Shown here piece after piece: positions 12,348 through 25,105 of a stretch of DNA of 64,000 bases. Source of the DNA: Liolophura sinensis (Eukaryota > Mollusca > Polyplacophora > Chitonida > Chitonidae); the NCBI RefSeq assembly GCF_032854445.1, contig NC_088302.1:51800046-51864045 (forward strand), read 5' to 3'. Numbering within the stretch: the stretch's first letter is position 1; each line of letters begins with the position of its first letter. The notes under the pieces are model-generated. The model was given only the letters and a program-made list of their open reading frames with translations. It searched no databases and had not been told where the DNA came from. A program made the position numbers and the translations under genes.

Positions 12348-12868
12348 ATTATTATTATTATTATTATTATATCACCTACACCAAGCAAAACTACACACTC
12401 CCATCCGTGTATTTGGTTAAATGAAACTAGGAGAATCATCTGTCAAGGTTGTCCGGATGACAACGCCAACAGGAGTTTCAACTAAAACTCAGACGACTAT
12501 TTAGCTCATCGGTTCTTCAATATAATTCATTATGCTCACGATACGTTACCATCTCCGGCCATCTGTCATTAATGGCGTTATGCCCCGTTTCCCACCCACA
12601 TATACCTGTCTGACGTTATAAAAGTGGAGTAGTTGTACACTATATATGGGATAACAAATGCACCCATTAAAATAAACGAATCAATTCGTTTCCCACCAGT
12701 ATCAGTAGAAATGTTTTGATATGGATTGTAAAATCGCATATCTTGTTTATTGCTGCACAACCAGCAAGTAGAATGTCCATGCAGCTAAATTTGTCTACAA
12801 TACTTTTGCCTCACAGCTTTCTATCATCACAACCACAACACCGGAACCTGTGTACATGGATTTGTGGA
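11861..12868 (+). repeat. Unclassified ~1 kb repeat, copy 1
   Basis: Collinear with 18807-19850: GTTATGAAAAGCTCAACRCAG, TTTCCAACGARCCACACCCA, ATGAAACTARGAGAATMATCT, ACAACACCGGAACCTGTG and others are shared at ~70-75 percent by eye. It holds the TA/TTA microsatellite that copy 2 lacks, a shortened version of the right arm, and no left arm. Confidence 0.75.
12256..12370. repeat. (TA)n and (TTA)n microsatellites
   Basis: About 88 bp of pure AT dinucleotides then GTTATTATTATTATTATTAT. Frames through it encode only YIYIYI and are not genes. Confidence 0.98.
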
Positions 12869-12869
12869 A

Positions 12870-15800
12870 AATACCATATGTATATATTGGATGTGTTATC
12901 AAAATCTGCTCAAGTGCATGACGGTTTAAAAACTAAGGACAAACGTCCATCTGCCTCTAATGAGACATGTGCTTTATCATTGTCATATACACTATACTGT
13001 TGGTTTATGTCACCAAGTGACGGTGGTCAGACTTATTAGTGCTGTAAACCTAGAACCTCGCCTGCAGGCAAATCGCTAATATACCAAACGCGCACCCGGG
13101 CTCAAATCCAACGTTGAACCAGCGAGAGGTGAAGTTGAGCCTCCTGTCTCAATGGTCAATTAACCGTAGTCTTCTGGCATCTTACCTGGAATTCTTACAA
13201 CAGCGAGAACAAAAACAATGATAATAGCCGTGGTGTGCGTGAAATATCATGTTAAGAAAATAAGAAATAGAAATAAGCTAGAATTTGTGTGATAGAGAGA
13301 CTTAGCAGCAGAAGATTCTGTTCAATCCAAATGACATTATCTGATTAACCCAATGGCGATGATCGGCAAGAGATCTGAGATTCCTAATTTTTTTATAAGA
13401 AATGTATGCCATCACTTACTAGCCGACTTCATCCAAATAGCCTTTGGATACAGACTTTAATTTGTATGGTTTAATGCTCTAAGTCTCTAAGCACAACGTG
13501 AAATCTAACTGAGGACCGGTTTTAACCGGGTAATGGGTCGTTTTAGGAATGTGGAGAGGATTGTAATTATTCAGAAAGTCATCAGTCGCGCTATCATTTC
13601 CGTCCGAAACCTGCCCTTGATGTCTGCCCAGCGACAATGAAAGATTGCCGTTTTATCCGCTGTTCTTACATAACAGGTCATCGGTCCCATCAGAGGGTTT
13701 TAGACGACGACGCGAGCTAATGTCGTGTCTGAATCAAACTTCTCGGCTTAGCGTTTTTTTTTCTTTTTGCTTCTTTGATTTGCTTACGTAAAACCTTTTT
13801 CGCAGTACACAACTATATATTTAATACGTTCTTATTACTAACCTTGAAATATGAATTATTGAGACATCTACGGGAAAACTTGTTTGCTTTTCCCACATGT
13901 CTGATTTTTTTGTTTATCACTTCTCATGCATGATTTTAGTGAATACTTTCACTTCTGACTGCAATTGTGTGCTGAAAATGTTCACTCAAGGTATGTTAAA
14001 ACCAATATTTTCTGTTCATGAATGTCGTATCTACCTTGTGTAAGCATTTCATGCAGAATCTAATTTCTATCTAACATAAATATCGTTACGCTCAAACCAA
14101 TCTCTCAGGAGGGCTTAGATGATGAAGCATTACTGAGTCGGATTCTGGCGGACATAAGGCAGGTGCTTGGGTGAGTGATGTTTTGGAGAAGAATAAAGTA
14201 ATGTGACTACATTGATGTGAATTGGAAACAATTTCTATCAGTAATCTGTTGTAATATTCTATTGCAACTTATTGCCATACTGGAATTATTCGGGCATGAA
14301 TTGGGTTAAATATTTTTCCCTTAGTTAGAATTACAAGAAACAGTGAAAATCGTTTCCTTCATTCCCAAGGTAACTTACTTTTTCCACAAAATCTAATTGT
14401 CTGTTATTTGGCACCAACCTTTTCAACGATTTTTTGACCGATGATTTGAGGTGTAATTTTATCTTCGCCAATAGAATCCAACAACGAGTTTAATTATTGC
14501 CATAAATCATCAAAGCCGAGTTTCCCCCAAGGGGTTTTTCTGAATCACAAAATCTCGCAACAAACCACTATGTATGTGAAGTCGTCTGCGCAGTGATTAA
14601 ACTGGTAATGATGGACTTGACCAGGTCTCGGATTAATGAGAGACTCGTCAAAAAAAATTTAGCTGTCCACATTTGTGTGATTCCAAACTGAACTACGACA
14701 ATTTAAAGCTGGCCTATCTAAGTCAGAGAACCGCCCATGCCTTTGATTTGTGTCAAAGGGATTTAAATTAAGATTACATAGCAAGTAGATAACAAGTCTT
14801 TCAGAATAAAGATTAAAGTAATGCATGCTAATCCATTTGTAGATTTGACAATGTATAGACATTTATGTGGTGGTTTAGCGGGAAAATGGAAAGTGACGTC
14901 GACGTTGAGCGGAACAGTATAGACTGTCTCTAGTGTCTTCCTGAGCAGGTGCAAATCTATTTTGTGCCGAGTTACAATTTCTACTCTTGCTCCCAGCAAG
15001 TTGGTGGCAGACAGAGGGACATTATGACCTTTGCTTTTAAGAATAAAGGAGTGTAATTTCCATTACTCTCATACCATTATGCTTTCCTCTCAATCTGATT
15101 ACCAACCGCTGCAACTGTACCCAACCAGCAATACACATCGAAGAGTCTAGAAGGCCTTCCTTCTGACATCTGCTCTACGACTGCTATGTTCACATCCTAG
15201 TCAGAAGGTCAGCAGGTGCCTGATGAGGTGCGATATTTCTCCCAAGGTTTGAACATGACGAACTCAAACGAACATTAATCATTCAGAGAAGTACAGTCAT
15301 TCTATTTGCTGCCTTAACTTTTCACTTTACGAAATTTTCACTTCTAATTTCACTTTGGTGCGCAGGACATATGAGGCACAGAAACATTATCTGTTAAAAT
15401 GTTGTGTTGGCACGTTGATTACAATGTGCCAATGTAACTTTTAAAGCTCAAATGTTGTGTTGTATGCTACACTAGTGAATTGTGGGCAATTTTAACGATG
15501 TTTTAACGGCTAAGGATATGCACAGAGTAGATCTGTAAACTTCACGCACAGCAATCCACGGAGTTTGTCTCCAGCGAATCTTGTAACAATCCCAGTGTTA
15601 TGTCTGAAAAACGCCATCCGTCCGGTGTCTTCAACAATGCATCTCAGTCACGCAGCACTTTAAACATATCGGCATCGGACATCGTCGTGATTAGGAGTAA
15701 TGCAATTGGTCAAGAAAACAGCGATGCCACCAAATCCAATTTAGACACTTTGTTTTGACATGGCTGATTAACTTTTAAAGCACTAAATTGTGACGACTTT

Positions 15801-17240
15801 GTGTCCTGTCTCCTACAAAGACAAGCCTTGGTGATATTACAGACATATTGTTAAATCAGACAAATATAAACACTTGGGATCACCAGTTACCACCTGAGAC
15901 CACTTGTTTCGTGAGATCACGTGCTCGAATATAACCAGCACTGCGACGCGGCCAAAGTTTAGTTAAAGCATTATGTCTACCTGGTAAGGGAAGATTTCCT
16001 TGGATTCATATCGGTTTTATTCGCCTCAAATTCTGACTATCGTCATAGAGTGTCATATTCTGATGTATCTGCCCAATATTGCCTCTATCGTTATTCTGTA
16101 CAACGAAATAAATCATCAGTTCAACAAAGCGAAATGCTTACATTCTGCAAAAAGCTATATGAAATATTCGCTTGTTTACGTCCGAGATAAAACCCGTATA
16201 TAAGCACGCGCAATGGAATCCAGAATTGTTACCTTTGAACAGGTCATCCAAACTTTGACAGCAGTATTTAATATTGTGTAAAGACAAACCAACCAGTCCC
16301 GAAATGCTCGACGTAAACAGTCACAGTTCGCTAAAGTGTCTCGTTGTGGCATTCAGTGGAACTCTTCTAAAAATTAATTGCATCAAAGTTTATTTATCAA
16401 AACAAAGCAAAAATCAAGTTCCACATTTTAACTTAACATTTTGATGATTTTGCGCTTTGAAACTAATTAATTGCATGTGAAGGGATCAGGTGAAATGTGA
16501 TGTAAGCTTCATTAGCTTCATTTCATCCTACTTATCGTAAATAATGCCTAATATTTTTCATGTTATTTGATCAATTCTTCGAATGAATAAAATAACGCAT
16601 TGTGCAGAAATTCCTTTATCTAACTCGGACAGCGTGTCTGTTGCGTTAATGAAAAAGGCACCTATACTGCCATAGCCGTGGACAGAGATTTTTCCAGCAG
16701 TTATCAACGATACAACGCGCGTTTCTACTTGCATTTCCCTGGCAGTCCAATATATCGGACGTTCACCCTAAGCCTACGTAACCGCCAGATCGTTTTCAGC
16801 TGCTTAAAGGTTCCATATAAACTATTCATAAGTTTGTGGTTATGCGCAGAGCCAGATCTCGATTGGTTCCACGCTACCTTAGCCGTCCTGTGTGTACGAC
16901 CGGCGGTCAGAACACACGACGTAGTTGTTTCTCTGTATCCTGTATAAATACGTTATTTAGTGGCAGCTATTTGAATTATATTTACCTCAATATACGCCCT
17001 AAATTTTACTTTATTTGGTGAGGAATTTCATATTTTTATTGGCTTTGTGTCTCAAATGCTTGATATTTCAGGTAATTTACGTGGAGAGAACACCAAACAT
17101 TAAAACTACGGTCACCAACTACTAAAACTTTCATCCACATGTCCATTTGCCCACGATTGTTGACCTTTTTCACAGAATGGGGAAAATGCAAGCCGATATT
17201 TTTCTAGTTCGAGTTTCAGTCTTTTGCTTTAACATACTTC
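12870..17240. other. No gene recognised
   Basis: 4.4 kb of AT-rich sequence without coherent frames above ~90 codons and without repeats matching the rest of the window. Confidence 0.5.
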
Positions 17241-17241
17241 T

Positions 17242-17293
17242 TAACGCTGAATTATGGCGTAATCCATTAACGCTGAATTATGGTGTAATCCAT
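17242..17293. repeat. 26-bp direct duplication
   Basis: TAACGCTGAATTATGGYGTA followed by ATCCAT occurs twice back to back with one difference. Confidence 0.92.
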
Positions 17294-17732
17294 TTTGAAC
17301 ACAGTTACGAACAAGCTCTACCATGCATGCGCGCGTGAGAATTCTGGAAGCGTGCCCGTCCCTTTCTTGCAGGTACATTAAAGCGACAGGCTGAAACACT
17401 GAACCGATATTCATGATATAATATCACTCTGCTTTTATGTCAAGGTGTGACCAAGAGCCAGTTAATGACCTAATGCCACGTTATACAAAACCGTTGTTCG
17501 GACATTACCTTCCAAAGCAAATGTGTATTATTTTGTACACATGTCTTTGTGTATCTCGTAGTGTAAACAAGATATTTATAAAAGGTACACAATTTGCGCA
17601 TTAAGGTGTAGGTACATAGGGACAATATACACATCAATGTTTCTGTGCAAATTTGTTGCCATTATGCAAGCCTGTGGTACACACCTTGGGTATTTCCTGT
17701 GCATAATCACAATTACCTTAATTATAAAGTAA

Positions 17733-17808
17733 ATGCTTGTGGCCGCCGTCGTATAAGTCAGATATCTTTGAATATGCTGTAAAACACCAATCATATAAAT
17801 AAATAAAT
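17733..17808 (+). mobile_element. Family A SINE, 3' end only
   Basis: GTGGCCGCCGTCGTATAAGT followed by TGTAAAACACCAATCATATAAATAAATAAAT, the family's last ~75 bp. Confidence 0.75.
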
Positions 17809-17929
17809 GCTTCTGACTACATTAGTCCATTTCGTTGATTTATTACATTTGAATATATTAATGATAAACCCACGAAATTTTGCAGAGAACATCCACTAAT
17901 ACTACACCTACAATCGATCATTATTCGGA

Positions 17930-18200
17930 ACTTTGGGTATCACGTGATAGCCTCTTGAAGTGTCATTAATACACCAAGTATGAAGCCTGTTGGTGTAGTA
18001 AAAGTGGAGATATAGACCCGTCAGTTATTCGGAGTTGCAGCCCCTGGTGTTGGAATTCGGTACTATGGATATCACGTGATAGCCCACATTCGTTGTTATT
18101 AATATACCAGGTATAAAGGTGTGGTATTAGTGGAGATATAGATCCGACAGTTATTCAAACAGTTATTGTAATTCGGCACTATGACATCATGTGATATTGG
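17930..18200. repeat. ~135-bp tandem duplication with ATCACGTGAT palindromes
   Basis: Two full units and a partial third: TCACGTGATAGCC, CATTAATAYACCA, GTGGAGATATAGAYCC and CAGTTATTC are shared. The palindrome ATCACGTGAT (E-box type CACGTG) is present at ~17939 and ~18070 and decays to ATCATGTGAT in the third. Confidence 0.82.
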
Positions 18201-18599
18201 TTCTCCTTGAACTACAAACTGCTAACTACTGTATAAATTATTTTACTTGCTCTTCCATCTGTTTAAAGTTCTAAGGAGCACGTCTTTTGTTTTAACCTCT
18301 TTCAAATAGACACTGATTTGTGCATAAAAGCTTGAGATCTTTGTCACAGACGAATAATACCTGCAGTGAAGTTTCCCATTAATTCTTTTACACTGTAAAT
18401 TAACTCTTTGATGTTTAGTCGGAAATTAACATATCAAAGAGGTAAGGTGAACACATGCCTGTCACCAGTTATATGTAGGTGGACTATCTCTGTACCGTTT
18501 CCTTTGTGGGATTATTTTACCATTACTGCCAGGCATATATTGATTTTATATCAAGATAAGTATAGAGCATGGTATAGACTAAAGACAGCGATAGAGCGA

Positions 18600-19788
18600 T
18601 GTGACGCAAATGTGCTGAATGTAAAGTTGCCTAAGATGTGTTTTAAGTCCTAATGAACATTTTCATGAGTGTGTATTCTGAATAATCAAATATTGAGTAG
18701 TTTATTTACATGCATAGTATGATACTTACAACTAGCAGCTAATGAGATTTAAAATCCAAATGAGAGCGTTTTTACTCTGTGTAGGTGCAGTTTTGATTGA
18801 TTTGTTCCCCGCTTTTGTTCAACGAACATTATTTAAAGCGTTATGAAAAGCTCAACACAGCCATAGACCCAGTTGTGCCAGGTTTCCAACGAGCCACACC
18901 CACGTCGACACAATGACAGAATTGTGAGATTTGTTCTTACTCAAAAATGTTTCGAAATGATTGGAACTGCATTGATCATATAGATCATATATATGACATC
19001 AGGGAGTGTTGCTTATTGATTTATTTGGGGCACTGGATTATTGCTCATGTTTTAAAATGCATGGTAAGGTGTCTTGTTTTATGAAACTTGAAACTTTCAA
19101 AAACCGTTGCAGACATGTGTGGTGGTAGTTATAGATGAGGTTGTACGCAACACAAAGGTAAGTCTTCGTTTCATGAAGTTGAAATAACCCTGTAAGTTGT
19201 AAATCATAACTTTGTTATGCTTATTATTGCTATTGTACGGAAGACACTTCACCCACGCTGATTATAAGTTAACAATCCTATCTATTCTGTCCTTGGCCTC
19301 ACAGCACACTTCAGGTATAAACAATGAATTAAATGAAACTAAGAGAATAATCTATCAAGGTTGTCCAGATGTCAACGTCAACGCCGCCACAGGTGATACT
19401 TGAGTGCACCGGTTCTTAAAAAAAATTGATAAGGCCTGAAACACAACAGCATGTCTTGTCATTTGTTGTCACTAATTCCGTTATTCCCTACATCCCACAC
19501 ACATGAACCTGTCAGGCGTCATGTAAGCTCAGCAGTTTTCAATGTATGGTGTGAACATCCATCAAAATAAACAAATCAATGAAAAATACACCTACAAAGA
19601 GTAGAAACGCTCTCATTTGGATTTTAAATCTCATTAGCTGCTAGTTGTAAAGCAATTTACAAGTCTAAAACTACGCGGGTAAATAAACTACTCAGTATTC
19701 CACTATTCCGGATACACACTCATGAAAATGTTCATTAGGACTTAAAACACATGTTAGGCAAATTTTCATACAACATATTTGCGTCACA
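18600..19788. mobile_element. Fold-back structure: ~210-bp inverted arms around a ~760-bp core
   Basis: 18600-18806 and 19570-19788 are reverse complements at roughly 80 percent (for example CAGCTAATGAGATTTAAAAT on both; TGTGACGCAAAT at the outer ends). No transposase frame lies between. The core and the region just beyond the right arm are homologous to 11861-12852. It may be a non-autonomous inverted-repeat transposon or a local inverted duplication. Confidence 0.7.
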
Positions 19789-19850
19789 GCTTTGTATGGT
19801 CACAACCACAACACCGGAACCTGTGCACTAGAGAATATTCCAGACTAAAT
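18807..19850 (+). repeat. Unclassified ~1 kb repeat, copy 2 (inside and beyond the fold-back structure)
   Basis: Same orientation as copy 1, 7 kb away. Homology continues past the right inverted arm into CACAACCACAACACCGGAAC at ~19800, so the repeat is larger than the inverted structure. Confidence 0.75.
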
Positions 19851-19904
19851 GTATGATTCTGAAAGTAGCTCCTTGTTACTGGATGTGTTATTAAAACTCC
19901 CACA

Positions 19905-20215
19905 AATAACACCCTAACTGAGGTAAATGGGGGAAAAAAGCCGGATTTTTCCGGTGTTGTGCATGTGGCCATTTGTCACTATCGTCTCTGTTCTGGTTTT
20001 AGTCACAGTGCTGCAGTCCTTTGTATGTAAGGAGTCATACGTACGGAGCCGTAAAAGTGACATGGTGAAAATAAAAATTTTGAAAGAGAAAAGAAATTTT
20101 TTGAAATTTTTTGAATTTTTTGATAAAAAAAAATGACATGGTGAAAAAAAAAAAATGTTTAACCCCGACATTTTAATTCGGGGACCCGAGTTTAGAAGTC
20201 GGGGCCCCGACTTAA
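19905..20215. repeat. Dispersed AT-tract repeat with GTCGGGGCCCCGAC palindrome
   Basis: The left part (CCCTAACTGAGGTAAAT ... GTGGCCATTTGTCACTATCG) resembles 8999-9100. The right part (GAGCCGTAAAAGTGACATGG then A/T tracts) resembles 30488-30600. It ends in a 14-bp perfect palindrome at ~20193-20206. Confidence 0.65.
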
Positions 20216-22000
20216 TTGGCCAATCACAGGTGGTTTGCCATCAAACAGCCAATATGGCAGCCACAGACGAGCATCTCTCGCTGATAACTACATATTCTGA
20301 CTAGGGTCTTATCATGAGATAAATAACTTGTATTTTAATTCAAGAACAAGGATTACAGTGGGCATGATCGCCTACACAGGTCAGTCAATCTGTTTAAAAA
20401 CACATCATTCTCAGCTACCACGCTGCAGAGCTTGTGAACTTCATGTACATGTACGACTTCTCTTGACCGGCACGACTTGGTCTACGCAGAAACAATGACG
20501 TACTGAAAGAATAAAGAGTACACCGCTTTAGGTTGCTTTGACCTTCGCAATGTCTGTTGTGCAGGTGGCAGTATCGCTTAACGACGATTTGTCTGGGAAA
20601 TAGCGATGAAGCGGTTTCTAAAAATGTCATGGTAGTGTTTTAACAAGACAGCGACCCGTGTCTGACATTTCACTGCTTTTGTATCATCTTCGCTTAATAT
20701 CCGTACGCAGAGATATTTTAGGCATTTTTATAAACCCCATAACCACATTTAGCTAGAAAGTGAGCGTTCTTCCTCTGAGCTTAGAGGAAGTCCAGGGAAT
20801 GTACTCCTTGTCAAACCCCCATAGACGTGAGTCAAGTTCAGTAACCAATAAACGTTTGCTCTTTTCTTAAAGTTTTTAAAGAAGTTTAAATTTCCTCGGT
20901 GTAAAAAGTTTTCTCTGCAGTGCAAGTGAATTGTTTCCCCGCGCTGTGAAGGCTTTACCCGCGCTGTGAAGGCTTTCCTCGCATTGTGAAGGTTTTCCCC
21001 GCGTTGTGTAAATGTTCTCCCTGCTATGTAAACGTTTCATCCGCGGCGTAAGTGTTTTATATGGGAACTATTTGCTCCGCAGAGCGATTAATAACTGAAT
21101 TTTTGGTCGTCTGCGTGTTGATTTTTTATACACAACGTTTTTCTTTCTTAAGGTTTTCTTGACTTTCACCTATAAATGATCAATAATTATTTTTGACGTG
21201 GAAGTATACATGCAATGTTAAGTGTTTGCTTTGAACTTGATATGTGGCATAGATCGATCATGTCAACTTTAATGCAAAAAATGTGCAAAAAATTGGCATT
21301 ATCCCTGGACAAAGCAAGTGCCATTAAAACAAAAAATGGCCGTAAAATTGAAATCAACACTACGCCATGCCATTAAATCGTTTTCCAGCGTACATATTTA
21401 CAGTCTTCTTAAAGTATGGCAAAACTCAATAACATGTGACTGAAAGCTTATTTATGGTCCATAAACTATACCACAACCACTTAACTGTTTATCACACGTG
21501 AAAGCACAGCAGCTCGAACACACCGTTTTATTTGTTTAATCAGTTTTACATTGACGTTGAAGATATTTCAAAAATTTGGCCGCGGAGAATGTCAATGCAC
21601 CTTATCAGGTGTCTTGTATACCTACCGGAAAGCCCTATTCATTTATGAAGGGTTACCTGGTGCTTATCTTTCAATAGCATGAACACGAAATGCGGGCTCG
21701 AACCTGGCCTTGGGCAGGAAATTTGTTAATTTACCCGCTCTCACTGTCTGTGGGCGTTGATGGCAATAAACGGTTGACGTCCATTGAAGACCACGTGACT
21801 TGTGGGGAGCATGCATACGCCTACTGAGCTCGTCAGTAACTTGCCACAAGTCCCGAGCACTGCGGTTTCATCCACATAGCTTTTGAGTATAATCCTTTGT
21901 CTCTATGAATATTTAATATTTGGAAACAGCATGGGTGCTGATAGAGTACAGGACTGCATACCTGTCATTCGGGGGTGACAAAAACTATATTCAACAAATT
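20216..22000. other. No gene recognised; one short tandem array
   Basis: Besides 20935-21050, a reverse tRNA-like stretch around 21690-21840 (GGGCTCGAACC, then CTACTGAGCTCGTCAGTA) may be the head of a decayed SINE, too weak to call. Confidence 0.45.
20935..21050. repeat. ~21-bp diverged tandem repeat
   Basis: CCCCGCGCTGTGAAGGCTTT repeated about six times with decay to the right. Confidence 0.85.
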
Positions 22001-23592
22001 AACCGTCGACAGCTGTATGACAGCACGGCTGTATCCCACACAACAGTCGTCGTCAGCTGTATGACAACACGGCTGTATTCCACACAACAGTCGTCGTCAG
22101 CTGTATGACAACACGGCTGTATTCCACACAACAGTCGTCGTCAGCTGTATGACAGCACGGCTGTATCCCACACAACAGTCGTCGTCAGCTGTATGACAAC
22201 ACGGCTGTATTCCTGACCTCAGCCGTCGACAGCTGTATGATAACATGGCAGTATTCCACACATCATCCGTCGTCAGGTGTATGATAACACGGCAGTATTC
22301 CACACATCAGCCGTCGTCAGATGTATGACAACACGGCTGTATTCCTGACCTCAGCCGTCGACAGCTGTATGATAACACGGCTGTATTCCACACATCATCC
22401 GTCGTCAGGTGTATGATAACACGGCTGTATTCCACACATCAGCCGTCGTCAGATGTATGACAACACGGCTGTATTCCTGACCTCAGCCGTCGACAGCTGT
22501 ATGATAACACGGCTGTATTCCACACATCATCCGTCGTCAGGTGTATGACAACACGGCTGTTTTCCTGACCTCAGTCGTCGTCAGATGTATGACAACACGG
22601 CAGTATCCCACACATCAGCCGTCGTCAGCTATATGACAACACGGCTATATCCCACACATCATCCGTCGTCAGGTGTATGATAACACGGCTGTATTCCACA
22701 CATCAGCCGTCGTCAGATGTATGACAACACGGCTGTATTCCTGACCTCAGCCGTCGACAGCTGTATGATAACACGGCTGTATTCCACACATCATCCGTCG
22801 TCAGGTGTATGACAACACGGCTGTTTTCCTGACCTCAGCCGTCGTCAGCTGTATGATAACACGGCTGTCTCCCACACATCAACCGTCGTCAGCTGTATGA
22901 CAACACGGCTGTATTCCACGCGTCAGTCGTCATCAGATTATGACAAAACTGATGTATCCCACACATCAGTCGTCGTCAGCTGTATGACAACACGGATGTA
23001 TTCCTGACCTCAGCCGTCGTCAGCTGTATGACAACACAACTGTATTCAACACATCAACCGTCGTCAGCTGTTTGACAACACGGATGTATTCCACACATCA
23101 GCTGTCGTCAGCTGTATGACAACACAGCTGTATCCCGCACATCAGTCGTCGTCAGCTGTACGACAACATGGCGTATTCCTGACCTCAGCCGTCGTCAGCT
23201 GTATGACAACACAGCTGTATCCCACACATCAGCCGTCGTCAGCTGTATGACAACACAGCTGTATCCCACACATCAGCCGTCGTCAGCTGTATGACAGCAC
23301 GGATGTATCCCACACATCAGTCGTCGTCAGCTGTATGACAACACGGATGTATTCCTGACCTCAGCCGTCGTCACGTGTATGACAACACGGATGTATCCCA
23401 CACATCAGCCGTCGTCAGCTGTATGACAACACAGCTGTATCCCACACATCAGCCGTCGTCAGCTGTATGACAACACGGATGTATTCCACATATCACCCGT
23501 AGTCAGCTGTATGACAACACGGCTATATCCCACACATCAGCTGTCGTCAGCTGTTTGACAACAGGGCTGTATTACACACATCAACCGTCATG
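22001..23592. repeat. 44-bp minisatellite, about 36 copies, with higher-order periodicity
   Basis: CAGCTGTATGACAACACGG recurs at exact 44-bp steps (22010, 22054, 22098...). The variant CCTGACCTCAGCCGTCG appears at 22212, 22344 and 22476 (132-bp steps, 3 units) and again at 22740 (264 bp on), showing multi-unit amplification. No open frame crosses the array. Confidence 0.96.
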
Positions 23593-24977
23593 TGAGGGTG
23601 AATTGATTTAACCCACAACGTGATCGCCGGATGAGAGGAGATCTGAACAAAAAACAAACTGGGTGTCTTTCTTAAGATGGTCACAGAAATTACCTTTCGT
23701 AGTAAATGACTCTTTATCGCACGGTCCGGTTAGATTATAGCGTGGTTAGCTGACATTTGGCGTTGTCAAATGGCAAGGTAGTTGTCCATATATATAATCC
23801 TGCCACCAACATGGAATATCGTTTAATTCTAACCTCAGGCTGTATGTTGGAGTTGTACTCATTTATTTTAAAAGATTAGGTCTGTTTCCACCCATTTAGA
23901 AATCATAACCATCGATACAGAATCTTCAAGAAGTAAAGTAATTATATGAGCGATTACAGGAATCTATGCGTCGAAGTAGACATTCGTATACCAGCCCTTA
24001 ACCAGTAAGGGCGTTTAAGGTAAATAATCGCAAGGCCAATTCCCAAAGCGACGTAACACAAACCACCAAAGAACGGAGACAGTATATGAAGTGCGAAAAA
24101 AGGACGGAATCATGCAAAGAGAAAGAGTCAGTAGTTTTCAGCGATGGTGGAATGGACTAGAACTTCCTATGCTTTCACTTAGACATAATTATGTGTTGTT
24201 GCATGCGTGACATGTGAATTATGAAATGAGCTCAAGACGTTTTTAAAAATGTTTTGTCAAACACACTGGAGTTCTATTTTCCTTTATATTTGAACGCCTG
24301 GAAATCACACTTTCTTTGTAGTATATCTTGTCAGGGTGTTTTGCAGCTTAGGTGTTCTATACCTTGCCAGTTTTAATTCTAGGCATGTTTTCTGCAGAGA
24401 TTCCTGATCTAAATTGTGTGTGAAAAATACTTGTAAAAATACTGTAATTGTTCAATTCTAACATCCTTTTTAAGATTGACTGGTTGTATATTGTAATCTC
24501 GCTTTTAACAGAAATAATATCATCAGTTTCAACAATGTGATTAGAGTATCGATTCTCAGCGACTTTTCGTGATTTATTTAAAAGGGGTTTATGTAAACCC
24601 TTTTTAGAAAACAACCCAAATATTAAATTAAGCCAACATTGCCGTCACAGTGGTGACGTCAAAAGCAGAGACATGGGAAAAATGTATTGAGTAACACCGA
24701 TCAAATAAATAAATAAATATTCCAAAGCTTTTGAGTTATTTTAGGGAACTGGAGGAACTTAAAATTAGGATAATAATACACGTGCACTTTAGCGATATTA
24801 TTTGAAAATTTTGGGGAAGATCTACGTCATATCTTTAAATTTTTGCGGCGATCTTTTCTTCTGCCCCTGTTAAATGTTTTGATTTGGAAATGGTTGTTTT
24901 ACTTTACAGCAATTTTGGTTACGACAGCACCGATTGTAAGGGGACTTTTGCCTACATTTCCGTTTGATGAATTACTT

Positions 24978-25105
24978 ACTCACTATTTGTATTTATTTGA
25001 CTGGTGTTTTACACCGTACTCAAGAATATTTCACTAACACGACGGCGGCCAGCATTATAGTGGGAGGAAATCGGGCAGAGCCCGGCGGAAACCCACGACC
25101 ATCCG
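24978..25105 (-). mobile_element. Family A SINE, 3' half
   Basis: Plus-strand text GTTTTACACCGTACTCAAGA, CGGCGGCCAGCATTATAGTG and AAACCCACGACCATCCGCA is the reverse complement of the family body; the tail faces left. Confidence 0.8.

Noticed and set aside
12170-12439. Open frames on both strands across 12.2-12.4 kb
   Set aside because: They are the TA microsatellite read as YIYIYI; not coding.
22001-23592. CRISPR-like array
   Set aside because: There are no unique spacers: the whole 44-bp unit repeats, and the context is a eukaryotic genome.
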